DNA of 64,000 bases, from positions 1 through 64,000 of the forward strand of contig CAXUHB010000002.1 in assembly GCA_964250755.1 (NCBI GenBank), in the 5' to 3' direction. The DNA comes from DASWOJ01 sp964250755. Its GTDB lineage: Bacteria > Pseudomonadota > Alphaproteobacteria > Acetobacterales > Acetobacteraceae. The stretch's first letter is position 1. Each line of letters begins with the position of its first letter. This document shows, piece by piece, positions 8,948-17,081 of the stretch. Position numbers and translations under genes: made by a program. Below the pieces are notes generated by a model that saw only the letters and a program-made list of their open reading frames with translations, made no database searches and had not been told where the DNA came from.

Positions 8948-10246
8948 ATGCAGAAGATGCCGCTGATCGCCGCACTTGCCGCCCTGGCCGGCACCGCCGC
9001 CCACGCGCAGACGGCACCCACCGTGCCGGAGCAGACCGGCCTGCCCGCCAATCCCGCCGCAGCTCCTGCGGAGAAGCCCTACGTCGCGCCCAAGAACCTC
9101 AGCGAGTGGGCCAGCAGCATCAAGCTCGGCTTCCAGATTGACGGCGGCATCACCGCCAACCCGGACGACCCGCGCAGCCGCCGCAACTTCGGACGCCTGT
9201 TCGACGACAACGCCAACCGTCCCGTGCTGAACCAGGCGATGGTGACGGTCAGCCGCGACGTGGACCCCAAGGCGACCAGCGTGGACGTGGGCTTCAAGCT
9301 GCAGGCCTTCTACGGATCGGACGCGCGCATCGTCCATACGCTCGGCGTGTTCGACCAGCTCATCCACGACCGCAACCAGATCACGGTGACGGAGGCCAGC
9401 ATCAGCGTCCGCCTGCCCGACCTGTTCGCCGGCGGCCTGGACATCAAGGCTGGCATGTATCCGACGCCGCTCGGGTTCGAGCTGATTGATCCCAAGAGCA
9501 ACCCGTTCTACTCGCACTCCTACATCTTCAACTACGGCCTACCCTACAAGCATGTCGGCGCGCTGGCGACGGCGCATGTGTCCGACACCATTGACCTGTA
9601 TCTCGGCGTGGACAGCGGCACCAACACCGCCATCGGCTACGGCACCGGCGACAACAACAATCGGCCCGGCGGCATCGCCGGCATCGGCTACAACGCGCCC
9701 GGCGGCAAGTTCACCATCCTGGCCCTGAGCCACATGGGGCCGGAGAACAGCAAGCGGAACACGCCCTTCGCCAACACCGCCATGCGCTTCTACAACGACG
9801 TGGTGTTCGGCTGGAAGACGACCGAGAAGCTGACCCTGACGCTGGAGCTGAACGCGGTGCAGGAGGACGGCTTCAACGCCACGGCCTACGGCGCCGCCGG
9901 CTATGCCTCCTACGCGTTGTCCGACACCCTGACGCTGAACGGACGCGCCGAGGTGTTCCGGGACAACACCAACTTCTTCGTCTCCACCCCCGTGGCCGAA
10001 CGGGACTTCGTGAACTTCGAGCGCGGGGTGTTCAGCCGCTTCATCACCTCCCCCAAGGCCGCCACCTACAGCGGGCTTACGGCGGGCGTGACCTACAAGC
10101 CCAGCGGCATGCCGGCGGCGCTCAGCACCGTGATGTTCCGGCCGGAAATCCGCTACGACCGGACGCTGGACGGCGTGCGCGCCTTCAACGACGGACGCAG
10201 CCGCGACATGGTGACCATCGCCGCCGACGCGATCATCGGCTTCTGA
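8948..10246 (+). CDS. Outer-membrane beta-barrel porin (BBP2 / OmpL-like)
   Basis: A 432-residue protein. The signal peptide MQKMPLIAALAALAGTAAHA is followed by a short Pro/Ala-rich linker, then a barrel rich in alternating polar and aromatic strands: IKLGFQIDGGITANPDDPRS, GLDIKAGMYPTPLGFELIDP, and KLTLTLELNAVQEDG. The C-terminus ends IIGF with the terminal Phe typical of barrels recognised by BamA. This matches the family of putative beta-barrel porin-2 proteins. Its position behind glnBA raises the possibility of a role in nitrogen-compound uptake, but nothing in the sequence shows it. Confidence 0.82.
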   Translation: MQKMPLIAALAALAGTAAHAQTAPTVPEQTGLPANPAAAPAEKPYVAPKNLSEWASSIKLGFQIDGGITANPDDPRSRRNFGRLFDDNANRPVLNQAMVTVSRDVDPKATSVDVGFKLQAFYGSDARIVHTLGVFDQLIHDRNQITVTEASISVRLPDLFAGGLDIKAGMYPTPLGFELIDPKSNPFYSHSYIFNYGLPYKHVGALATAHVSDTIDLYLGVDSGTNTAIGYGTGDNNNRPGGIAGIGYNAPGGKFTILALSHMGPENSKRNTPFANTAMRFYNDVVFGWKTTEKLTLTLELNAVQEDGFNATAYGAAGYASYALSDTLTLNGRAEVFRDNTNFFVSTPVAERDFVNFERGVFSRFITSPKAATYSGLTAGVTYKPSGMPAALSTVMFRPEIRYDRTLDGVRAFNDGRSRDMVTIAADAIIGF

Positions 10247-10249
10247 CCC

Positions 10250-10286
10250 GCAACCGCCGGCCCTCGCTGGGAGAGGGCCGGCACCC
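10250..10286 (+). terminator. GC-rich hairpin after porin gene
   Basis: GCAACCGCCGG and CCGGCGGTTGC form an 11-bp stem, with an alternative inner stem CCGGCCCTC / GAGAGGGCCGG. It starts just after the porin stop. It probably terminates the porin transcript. Confidence 0.6.
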
Positions 10287-10389
10287 CGGCGGTTGCGCCG
10301 GTCCGGTGCGGCGCGTCCCGGGACCGCGGGAGGTTGCAGGGGCTGGGCCTGGCCTCTAAACCTCCTGGCGTCGTTAGGGAATCGTGCCG

Positions 10390-11862
10390 ATGCGCGCCAC
10401 TGCCGCCCTCGTGGCGCTTCTGACCCCTGCCGTTGCTTGGGCCACCCCGGCACCGCTGACCTCCCCGGTGCTGCCGCCTGTGCTGCCCGGCGTCACCGTC
10501 GCCCTGCAGCCGTTCGTGACGGTGCCGCCCGAAGCCGGCGCGTCCGCGGCGCCGCTGGCCCGCATCCAGTACGCCACCCCGTCCCGCGACGGGGCGGGCA
10601 GCCTGTTCATCAACGATCTGAGCGGCGCGGTGTATCGCAGCGGCGCCACGGGCGGTGCCACCCCCTGGCTGGACGTCGGCGCTGTCCTGGGCGCCGCCGC
10701 GGTCAACAACGGCGACCTCAGTCACGGGCTGATGTCCATCGCGTTCCATCCCAACTTCAACGGAGATCCGGCGCAGCCCGGCTACGGCAAGTTCTACACC
10801 TCCACCAACGGCGCGGCAGGCGCGGCGACCATCGGCTCCGCCGCGCCCGACAAGCTGCAAGCGGCCATCACCGAATGGACCACCGACCCGAAGGCCGCCA
10901 CATACGCCGCCGTCGCCCCGCCGCGCCTGGTTATGCAGATCGGCGGCTACACCGACGGGCACAGCAATGGCCTGATCGCCTTCAATCCGAGGGCGGCGCG
11001 GGGCACGCTGGACTACGGCGCGCTCTATGTCGGCAGCGGCGACGGCCTCTACAACGACGGGAACCAGAACGCCCAGTCCCTTGCCGTGCCGCAGGGCAAG
11101 ATGCTGCGCATCAACCCGCTGCAAGCTGGCGCGCAGGCCTACACGATCCCCGCGGACAACCCATTCCGCGCCAAGGCAGGCGCCCTGCCGGAGATCTGGG
11201 CCACCGGCCTGCGCTACCCCCAGTCCTTCAGTTGGGACCTGGCGACCGGGGCCATGTACATCAACGACCTCGGCCAGGCGGAGATCGAGGAGGTCAACCG
11301 CGGCATCGCCGGCGCCAACTATGGCTGGTCCCAGCGGGAAGGCACCTATGCGACTGGGTATGCCTACGGCACCTATGACGAGAACATCTACCCGGTGACC
11401 GCCGACGCCGCCCCGGGCGGCCCCTACACCGATCCCATTGCCGAACTGGAGCACCTGGATGGCGCGTCCTTCGCGCTCGGCAGCGGCTTCGTTTACCGTG
11501 GCACGGCGATCCCCGCCCTGCAGGGCATGTATGTCATGCAGGACGTCGTGAGCGGCAACGCCTACTACTTCGATCCTGCCGCGATCCCGGCCGGGGGCCA
11601 GGCGCCTGTCCACGCCCTGAACCTCACCCTGAACGGGGTGCCTGTGGCGTTGGACCAGGCGTTCGGATACGACAACTACTACTCGCACCGCGTGGACGCG
11701 CGGCTGGGCCAGGATGAGAACGGCGAACTCTACACCGGGCTGAAGAGCAACGGCGTCTTGTTCGAGTTGTCCGCGACGGCGGTGCCGGAACCGGGCACGT
11801 TGGCGCTGCTGGCGCTGCCGGCAGCCTTCGGCCTGGTTCTCCGCCACCGGAGCGCGGGCTGA
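10390..11862 (+). CDS. PQQ-dependent sugar dehydrogenase-like protein with PEP-CTERM tail
   Basis: A 490-residue secreted six-bladed beta-propeller of the GSDH/sorbosone-dehydrogenase type. After a signal peptide (MRATAALVALLTPAVAWA) come the family blocks GLMSIAFHPNF, DGHSNGLIAFNP, GKMLRINP, EIWATGLRYPQSFSWDL and DLGQAEIEEVN with NYGWSQREG. The last 25 residues are VPEPGTLALLALPAAFGLVL followed by RHRSAG: a PEP-CTERM signal (motif, hydrophobic helix, basic end) recognised by exosortase. ATG at 10390 has better spacing to the upstream AGGGA than the GTG two codons earlier. Substrate unknown. Confidence 0.85.
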   Translation: MRATAALVALLTPAVAWATPAPLTSPVLPPVLPGVTVALQPFVTVPPEAGASAAPLARIQYATPSRDGAGSLFINDLSGAVYRSGATGGATPWLDVGAVLGAAAVNNGDLSHGLMSIAFHPNFNGDPAQPGYGKFYTSTNGAAGAATIGSAAPDKLQAAITEWTTDPKAATYAAVAPPRLVMQIGGYTDGHSNGLIAFNPRAARGTLDYGALYVGSGDGLYNDGNQNAQSLAVPQGKMLRINPLQAGAQAYTIPADNPFRAKAGALPEIWATGLRYPQSFSWDLATGAMYINDLGQAEIEEVNRGIAGANYGWSQREGTYATGYAYGTYDENIYPVTADAAPGGPYTDPIAELEHLDGASFALGSGFVYRGTAIPALQGMYVMQDVVSGNAYYFDPAAIPAGGQAPVHALNLTLNGVPVALDQAFGYDNYYSHRVDARLGQDENGELYTGLKSNGVLFELSATAVPEPGTLALLALPAAFGLVLRHRSAG

Positions 11863-12602
11863 CCGAGGCGTCGCTCTACCCCGCCGTCAAGCGTTTCTTG
11901 GCGTCCCGGGGGTATGTGCCGAAGGGCGAGGTGGTCGGCTGCGACGTGGCGGCCGTGAGAGCCGGGCTGCCTGATGAGGCGCAGCCCACCCTGGTCATCG
12001 CCGAACTCAAGCTGGGTTTCACCCTGGAACTGGTACTTCAAGCCGTCGAGCGCGCTGCGGCGGCGGACCAGGTCTGGCTTGCCGTCCGTGCGACCCGGCG
12101 CGGACGGGACCGCGATGCCCGGGTGCGGGCGCTGTGCCGCCGCTTGGGCTTCGGTCTGCTGGCTGTTCCCGCCCGCGGCGACGCCGAGGTGCTGGCCGAG
12201 CCGGGTCCATGGCGCCCGCGCACCGATGCGCGGCGCCGCCGGGCGGTGCTGGCGGAACATGCGGCCCGGCAGGGCGATCCCTCCCCAGGCGGCACCCGCG
12301 CCGTGCCGGTGGTGACGGCCTACCGGCAGGAGGCGCTGGCCTGTGCCGCGGCATTGCGGGGCGGCCCCTTGCGCCCGCGCGATCTGACGCCCGTGGCGCC
12401 CAGGGCGGCCGCCATCCTGCACCGGGACGTTTACGGCTGGTTCACCAAAGTTTCCCGCGGCGTCTATGCGCTGGGTCAGGCGGGAGAGGCGGCGCTTGCG
12501 CGGTGGGGGGATGGCGGGGAGGCCCCGGCCTGCCCCATCATCGTCAGCCCTATCCTTGTCAGCTCCGGCGACGATGCGACGGCGACGCCGATCCCAGCGT
12601 AG
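11859..12602 (+). CDS. DUF2161 family, PD-(D/E)XK phosphodiesterase-like protein
   Basis: A 247-residue protein of the DUF2161 family, proposed from fold comparisons to be PD-(D/E)XK nuclease-like. The core EVVGCDVAAVR followed by LVIAELKLGFTLELVLQAVE fits the D-(x)n-ExK active site (D, E and K in AELK). The C-terminal half is winged-helix-like (DVYGWFTKVSRGVYAL). The start is unusual: homologues begin just before SLYPAVKRFL, and the best start is CTG at 11859, overlapping the previous stop as CTGA with GGAG six bases upstream. The alternative is TTG at 11898. The 3' end overlaps the convergent membrane-protein gene by 44 bases. Confidence 0.75.
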   Translation: MTEASLYPAVKRFLASRGYVPKGEVVGCDVAAVRAGLPDEAQPTLVIAELKLGFTLELVLQAVERAAAADQVWLAVRATRRGRDRDARVRALCRRLGFGLLAVPARGDAEVLAEPGPWRPRTDARRRRAVLAEHAARQGDPSPGGTRAVPVVTAYRQEALACAAALRGGPLRPRDLTPVAPRAAAILHRDVYGWFTKVSRGVYALGQAGEAALARWGDGGEAPACPIIVSPILVSSGDDATATPIPA

Positions 12603-12852
12603 CGGAGGCGGCAACGCCTGCGCACACCACGCCCAGCAACGCCGGCAGCATCCATAGCGGACGCGTCAGCAATGGCACCTCCACCCAGTCCTGGAGCCAG
12701 CGCGGACTGTTCAGGCGCAGCCAAGGTTCGACGACACCGGTGAACGAGGCGATGCCGCGCGACAGGGTCATGCCCGTGGGCGCCAGCGCCGCCGCTGCGA
12801 CGGCGCAGACCAGCAGGAACGCCGACAATACCGTGAAGGTGCGCGACAGCAT
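12559..12852 (-). CDS. Small membrane protein coupled to msrP
   Basis: A 97-residue protein of unknown family with an N-terminal hydrophobic segment (MLSRTFTVLSAFLLVCAVAA) and a second one (LWMLPALLGVVCAGVAASAT), joined by an exposed loop with LRLNSPRWLQDWVEVPLLTR. The start overlaps the msrP stop as TGATG, so translation is coupled. In most bacteria msrP is followed by msrQ, a haem-binding protein with about six helices; this protein is far too short for that and lacks the histidine pattern. It may be a diverged local partner. Confidence 0.7.
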   Translation of the reverse strand: MLSRTFTVLSAFLLVCAVAAAALAPTGMTLSRGIASFTGVVEPWLRLNSPRWLQDWVEVPLLTRPLWMLPALLGVVCAGVAASATLGSASPSHRRRS

Positions 12853-13775
12853 CACATGAACAGCCTTTCCGACCCCAGCCCAGCATACAGCGACGCGACC
12901 TGCTCGCCATAGCCGTTGTAGATCTGCGTCGGCACGCGCTGGTCGCTGCCCAGCAACCGCTCGGTCGCCTGGCTCCAGCGGGGATGCGGCACTGCAGGGT
13001 TCACGTTGGCCCAGAAGCCGTATTCGCTGGGCTGGATGCCTTCCCAGAACGTGGTCGGCTTCTTGTCGGCGAAGGTGACCTTCACGATGGATTTGGCCGC
13101 CTTGAACCCGTATTTCCAGGGCAGGACCAGCCGGATCGGCGCGCCGTTCTGCTTGGGAATGGTCTTGCCGTACATTCCCGTCGCCAGGAACGCCATGTCG
13201 TTCATGGCCTCCGCCATGGTGACGCCCTCGACATACGGCCACTCGAACTGGCTCAGCCGCAGGCCGGGCATCGTCTTGGGGTCGGCCAGCGTCGTGAACA
13301 CGACGTACTTGGCCGCCGAGGTCGGCGCTGCGATCTTCACGAGGTCGCGCAGGGGAAAGCCGGTCCAGGGCACGGTCATCGCCCAGCCCTCCACGCAGCG
13401 GTGGCGGAGAACGCGCTCCTCCAGGTTCACCTGCTTCATCAGGTCGTCGAACCCGACCGTCTTCGGCGTGTCCACCAGGCCGTCAACCTGGATGGTCCAG
13501 GGCTGCACCGGCAGGCGCTGCGCGGCGCGGGAAATGGACTTGTCCGTGCCGAATTCATAGTAGTTGTTGTAGGTCGTCGCGTCCCGCTCCGCCGTGACCT
13601 CCCGGCCCGGGTCGTATTTCGCATTGCGCGGCGCGCCCTGCGCGCGGGCGGCGGCGGGCAGGATCAGGCCGGCCAGCCCGGCAGCCGCCATCAGGCCGCG
13701 GCGGCCCAGCATCAGGTGCTCCGGCGTGGCGTCGCGCTCCGGCAGATCCCAGGTGCGGCGGTGGATCAGGTTCAT
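12852..13775 (-). CDS. msrP: Protein-methionine-sulfoxide reductase, molybdopterin catalytic subunit
   Basis: A 307-residue periplasmic Mo-cofactor enzyme that repairs methionine sulfoxide in envelope proteins. A twin-arginine signal is visible (LGRRGLMAAAGLAGLILP). Family blocks are NNYYEFGTDKSISR, HRCVEGWAMTVPWTGFPL with the Mo-ligating cysteine in RCVEGW, PYVEGVTMAEAMNDMAF, and RLVLPWKYGFKAAKSIVKV. Length is normal. The start at 13775 gives MNLIHRRTWDLPERDATPEH, which matches the family N-terminus. No msrQ follows; a short membrane protein does. Confidence 0.95.
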   Translation of the reverse strand: MNLIHRRTWDLPERDATPEHLMLGRRGLMAAAGLAGLILPAAARAQGAPRNAKYDPGREVTAERDATTYNNYYEFGTDKSISRAAQRLPVQPWTIQVDGLVDTPKTVGFDDLMKQVNLEERVLRHRCVEGWAMTVPWTGFPLRDLVKIAAPTSAAKYVVFTTLADPKTMPGLRLSQFEWPYVEGVTMAEAMNDMAFLATGMYGKTIPKQNGAPIRLVLPWKYGFKAAKSIVKVTFADKKPTTFWEGIQPSEYGFWANVNPAVPHPRWSQATERLLGSDQRVPTQIYNGYGEQVASLYAGLGSERLFM

Positions 13776-13911
13776 GCTTAGGGTTCCCGTTATTGGCCAA
13801 GATGTAGCGCGCCGGGCGGCGAAGTCACGCGCAACGTTGCGTGCGCCGGCGTTGATTTCCTGCACCGCCGCTGCAAGGGTGGCCGTCTTACCGCCCCGCC
13901 GGAGGCCGCCC

Positions 13912-14922
13912 TTGGATCTCGCCCGCTTTCCCCGCGTCAAACTGTGCCAGGCCCCGACGCCGCTGGAGCGCCTGCCGCGCCTGACGGCCGCGCTGGGCGG
14001 CCCGGACATCTGGATGAAGCGGGACGACCTGACCGGCATGGGCGGCGGCGGCAACAAGGTCCGCAAGCTGGAGTTCCTGGCCGGCGCCGCCCTCGCAGAG
14101 GGTGCGGACCACCTGGTCACGCAAGGTGCGGTGCAGAGCAACCACGTCCGCCAGACCGCCGCCGTTGCCGCCAAGCTGGGCATGGCCTGCACCGCCGTGC
14201 TGGAGCACCGGATCGAGACCAACGACTCCGCCTACCTCAACAGCGGCAACGTCCTGCTGGACCGGTTGATGGGCACCCACGTCGAGTACCGCCCTGGCGG
14301 CACTGACATGCAGGCCGCCATCGAGGAGGTCGGCGCGCGGCTGCGGGCCGGGGGCGCCAAGCCCTACCTGATCCCCGGCGGCGGCTCAAACGTCGTGGGC
14401 GCGCTGGGCTACGCCGCCGTGGCGATGGAGCTGCTGGCGCAGGTGAACGAGATGGGCTTGCAGGTGAACTGCCTGGTCCATGCCACCGGCAGTGCCGGCA
14501 CGCAGGCCGGGCTGGTGGCCGGACTACACGCCATGAGCAGCCCGTTGCGCGTACTGGGCATCGGCGTGCGCGCGCCCAAGGACCGGCAAGAGGCAAACGT
14601 GCTGCGGCTGGCGCAGGCAACGGCGTCCCACCTGGGCGTGGACCGCCCGGTGCCGGCCGCGGCGGTGGAGGCCGATTGCGGCTACGTCGGCGGCGGCTAC
14701 GGCATCCCGACGCCGGGCATGATCGAGGCCGTGCGCATGGTCGCGGCGCTGGAGGGCATCTTCCTGGATCCCGTCTATTCCGGAAAGGGCATGGCGGGCC
14801 TGGTGGCCCTGGTGCGCCGCGGCGTGTTCACGAAGGGGCAGACGGTGGTATTCCTGCACACCGGCGGGGCACAGGGGCTGTTCGGCTACGCCGACACGTT
14901 CAACGGCGCCGCTGCGGCCTGA
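13912..14922 (+). CDS. dcyD: D-cysteine desulfhydrase (PLP, ACC-deaminase family)
   Basis: A 336-residue fold-type II PLP enzyme that splits D-cysteine to pyruvate, sulfide and ammonia. It shows IWMKRDDLTGMGGGGNKVRKLEF, with the PLP lysine in GGNKVRK, then VTQGAVQSNHVRQTAAVAAK, the phosphate-binding ATGSAGTQAGLV, and C-terminal VFLHTGGAQGLFGYA. The start is TTG at 13912, with a good GGAGG six bases upstream; reading further upstream gives non-protein-like sequence. Related deaminases (ACC deaminase) share the fold, so the exact substrate is slightly uncertain. Confidence 0.9.
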   Translation: MDLARFPRVKLCQAPTPLERLPRLTAALGGPDIWMKRDDLTGMGGGGNKVRKLEFLAGAALAEGADHLVTQGAVQSNHVRQTAAVAAKLGMACTAVLEHRIETNDSAYLNSGNVLLDRLMGTHVEYRPGGTDMQAAIEEVGARLRAGGAKPYLIPGGGSNVVGALGYAAVAMELLAQVNEMGLQVNCLVHATGSAGTQAGLVAGLHAMSSPLRVLGIGVRAPKDRQEANVLRLAQATASHLGVDRPVPAAAVEADCGYVGGGYGIPTPGMIEAVRMVAALEGIFLDPVYSGKGMAGLVALVRRGVFTKGQTVVFLHTGGAQGLFGYADTFNGAAAA

Positions 14923-14960
14923 CGGCCGGGCTTGCGGCATCCTCCGCTTGAGGCATCCCG

Positions 14961-15473
14961 ATGATTCGCATCCTCCTCGTCCTCGCGGCCCTGCTCCTCC
15001 TTGCGGCTCCGCCCGCTGCCGCCGAACGCTGGTCGCCGCCGTCAGGGGGCGCGTCGCTAGACCTGCCCGAGGGCGAGGGGTGGGAAGGCGTTGACATCCC
15101 TGCCTCGGCCCTGTCCAGCCTGCCCTCCGGCGGCGTCTCCGTGGCCCGGCGCAGCCTGGACGGCACCCGGGCCGCCATCTGCATCAGCTATCCGACTGCC
15201 GGGCTGAGCGAGGTGTCGGACCCTTTCATCACCGGCTTCGACAAGGGCCTGATGAGCGAGGCCGGGACCGAAAAGGTCAGCGGCGAACGCACGGCCATTG
15301 CGGGCCATTCCGCCTACCGCTTCATCGTGCGGACGCCCGGCGGGGCGCTGATGGCTGGGGTAGTTGCGATCAACGCCGGGTCGGCCCACGTGGCGCAAAT
15401 CGTGAAGGCGGAAGGCGACCCCCTGCTGGACCCGGAGCTTGCGGCCTTCCTGGACAGCTACCGCCTGCCCTAA
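14961..15473 (+). CDS. Secreted protein of unknown function
   Basis: A 170-residue protein with a clear Sec signal peptide (MIRILLVLAALLLLAAPPAA, cleaved near AAAER). The mature part begins RWSPPSGGASLDLPEGEGWEG and has GHSAYRFIVRTPGGALMAGV and LLDPELAAFLDSYRLP, a pattern seen in small periplasmic proteins that fold as one alpha/beta domain. I do not recognise a named family. It is the last normal chromosomal gene before the tRNA-Lys fragment. Confidence 0.75.
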   Translation: MIRILLVLAALLLLAAPPAAAERWSPPSGGASLDLPEGEGWEGVDIPASALSSLPSGGVSVARRSLDGTRAAICISYPTAGLSEVSDPFITGFDKGLMSEAGTEKVSGERTAIAGHSAYRFIVRTPGGALMAGVVAINAGSAHVAQIVKAEGDPLLDPELAAFLDSYRLP

Positions 15474-15552
15474 CGCGGCGCGGGCTACGGCCATGCCACA
15501 GTAAGTACAGGGCCAGGCAGGAAGCCAAAGCCATAGCACTGACAGGGAAGTC

Positions 15553-15599
15553 TGGTGGGCCCCGTGGGACTCGAACCCACGACCACAAGATTAAAAGAT
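15553..15599 (-). other. 3' fragment of tRNA-Lys (TTT): putative attL of the integrated element
   Basis: On the minus strand the sequence reads CTTTTAATCTTG, a GGTC variable region, GTGGGTTCGAGTCCCAC, acceptor strand GGGGCCC, discriminator A and CCA. This is the 3' part of a tRNA-Lys from the anticodon loop (anticodon TTT) onwards. The required 5' anticodon-stem strand (CAAGA) is absent; foreign sequence begins right at the loop. Many tyrosine integrases recombine in the anticodon loop and leave such a 3' copy at the far end of the element, with the intact tRNA at the other end. The intact copy should lie right of this window. Confidence 0.7.
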
Positions 15600-15621
15600 G
15601 CAGGGTAAATCCCTGCTTTCA
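15599..15621. repeat. Short hairpin next to attL core
   Basis: GCAGGG-TAAAT-CCCTGC is a perfect 6-bp stem immediately inside the element, next to the tRNA fragment. It may be an integrase or excisionase arm site or a terminator for incoming transcription; the sequence does not decide. Confidence 0.4.
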
Positions 15622-15874
15622 AACGGAATTTTTGCATAATCCCAGAGGCTGGACCTTGAACACGGCTCGCGTGTCCGTTCGGCAAATTCGACATTCCCGC
15701 TTGCTGCCCTACTAAACACCAGATGCCGGGTCGGCTTCACCGCGCATCTGCTGCCGGCGACGGCTCCCCTGCCCCGAACGGGTCGCCGCCAAGCGCTGAC
15801 CCGCAGCCCAGTGGCGGGCGACAAGACCTGAAGCGCTGGCATCCGAGTGACCGCAACCTGCCATGGAGGGCACG

Positions 15875-16179
15875 ATGGGCAAGAGGACGAACGTCGCAAG
15901 TGAACTGCTGGCCTCCTTGGAGGAGGCCGTCGAGATCGTGGCCAGGTGCCGTCCGGCGGCGCGGAACTGGCTCGTGCCGCCGGCGGTGAACGTGCGCGCC
16001 GTCCGCAAGAAGGTGGGCCTGACGAAGGAGGCGTTCGCGCAACGTACGGCTTCACGCTCGGCGTGGTGCGGGACTGGGAGCAGGGCCGCTACCAGCCTGA
16101 CCAGGCCAGCCGCGCCTATCTGCTGGTGATTGAGTGCGAGCCGGAAGCAGTGGGCCGGGCGCTGGGGGGTGCCGCGTAG
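15875..16179 (+). pseudogene. HTH antitoxin-like protein, frameshifted
   Basis: The first frame encodes MGKRTNVASELLASLEEAVE and, further on, VNVRAVRKKVGLTKEAFAQR; the natural continuation YGFT-like GFTLGVVRDWEQGRYQPDQA lies in the next frame. Together they form one HigA/NadS-like XRE antitoxin (about 100 residues, with the usual C-terminal YLLVIECEPEAVGRAL). One base appears to be missing near 16041, just after the GCGCAACG run. ATG at 15875 has GGAGGG upstream. No matching toxin lies upstream, so the toxin half seems lost. Confidence 0.7.
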
Positions 16180-16206
16180 CATGACCCTGCTTGACCGCAT
16201 GGCACA

Positions 16207-16617
16207 GTGAGCAACCCTCAGTCCCCCGCCGAATGGGAGCGCCTGGCCCGAGCCGAATTGCAAGCCGCCGAGGCTCTGGCTGCAAGCCGTATCTGGCAAC
16301 AGGCGTTCTATCATGCCGGTGTGGCCGTTGAGATGGCGCTGAAGGGGCGCATCATGCGTGTTCAGAGATTGAACCAATGGCCGGACCGCGGGCCGTTGCT
16401 CATTCACGTCCTTGCCGACCTGGTCAGGCCAGCGGGTTTGGAAGCGACCCTTAGCGCAGAGGTGGCGAATGTGACCCCGGTTGGGGTAGCGTGGCTTGCC
16501 GCGAAGGATTGGACCATCAACATCCGCTACGATCCAAGGCCGTTCCCGCCGCGCCGCGGGGCAGACATGGTCGAGGCGGTGGGGCAGAAGGGGCTACTGG
16601 AATGGCTGCTGAAGTGA
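16207..16617 (+). CDS. HEPN-like protein
   Basis: A 136-residue alpha-helical protein starting at GTG. SPAEWERLARAELQAAEALA and IWQQAFYHAGVAVEMALKGR resemble the first helices of HEPN domains, where helices pack as dimers and often carry RNase activity. The canonical Rx4-6H RNase motif is not convincingly present, so catalysis is doubtful. The stop overlaps the next start as TGATG, so the two are coupled. A toxin-antitoxin or defence role is suggested by context only. Confidence 0.6.
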   Translation: MSNPQSPAEWERLARAELQAAEALAASRIWQQAFYHAGVAVEMALKGRIMRVQRLNQWPDRGPLLIHVLADLVRPAGLEATLSAEVANVTPVGVAWLAAKDWTINIRYDPRPFPPRRGADMVEAVGQKGLLEWLLK

Positions 16618-17081
16618 TGACCTTGCCTGAGGACCGCAACGTCGCCGGCGCCCGGATCATTGAGATGACGGACTCCGTAGGGTTCGACGCCACCGGCGCT
16701 GGCTGGGCCTACATCAAGGTGACCAAGGCTTGGCGGTTCTACCTGTTCACCACGATGGCGGACACCAAAGGCCCGCTGTGGATATGGGAGCGGCTGGCCA
16801 AGGCGTTCAACAAGATGCACCTGCCGGATGGCATCACTCCCTTGGACATCATCGTGGCCAGCCCGGATGAGACGTTGTATCGTAGCATCTTCTTGAAGGT
16901 GGGAGCAGGCTCGCCGACACACATCATGGTGGACGCCGACGTGCGCAGCGCTGGTTACGGCATAGATCACATCTGGCTTCTGCGGGCGCGTCCTGAAGCG
17001 TCCTTGATGCGCAGCATAGCCCGGCGCGATGCCACAGCGCGCCGCTTTGACAAGAAGGTGCAGCAGCTCCTCGCAGCATGA
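16617..17081 (+). CDS. Unknown protein coupled to HEPN-like gene
   Basis: A 154-residue protein with no family that I recognise. It has a mixed alpha/beta pattern (WAYIKVTKAWRFYLFTTMAD, PLDIIVASPDETLYRSIFL) and a basic helical end (SIARRDATARRFDKKVQQLL). Its start overlaps the upstream HEPN-like stop and its stop overlaps the next gene's ATG, so three genes (16207-17293) form one translationally coupled unit. It could be the partner of the HEPN-like protein. Confidence 0.6.
   Translation: MTLPEDRNVAGARIIEMTDSVGFDATGAGWAYIKVTKAWRFYLFTTMADTKGPLWIWERLAKAFNKMHLPDGITPLDIIVASPDETLYRSIFLKVGAGSPTHIMVDADVRSAGYGIDHIWLLRARPEASLMRSIARRDATARRFDKKVQQLLAA

Noticed and set aside
12852..14222. Longer N-terminus for MsrP
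   Set aside because: The extra 149 residues are antisense to the D-cysteine desulfhydrase gene; the Tat signal sits right after the start at 13775.
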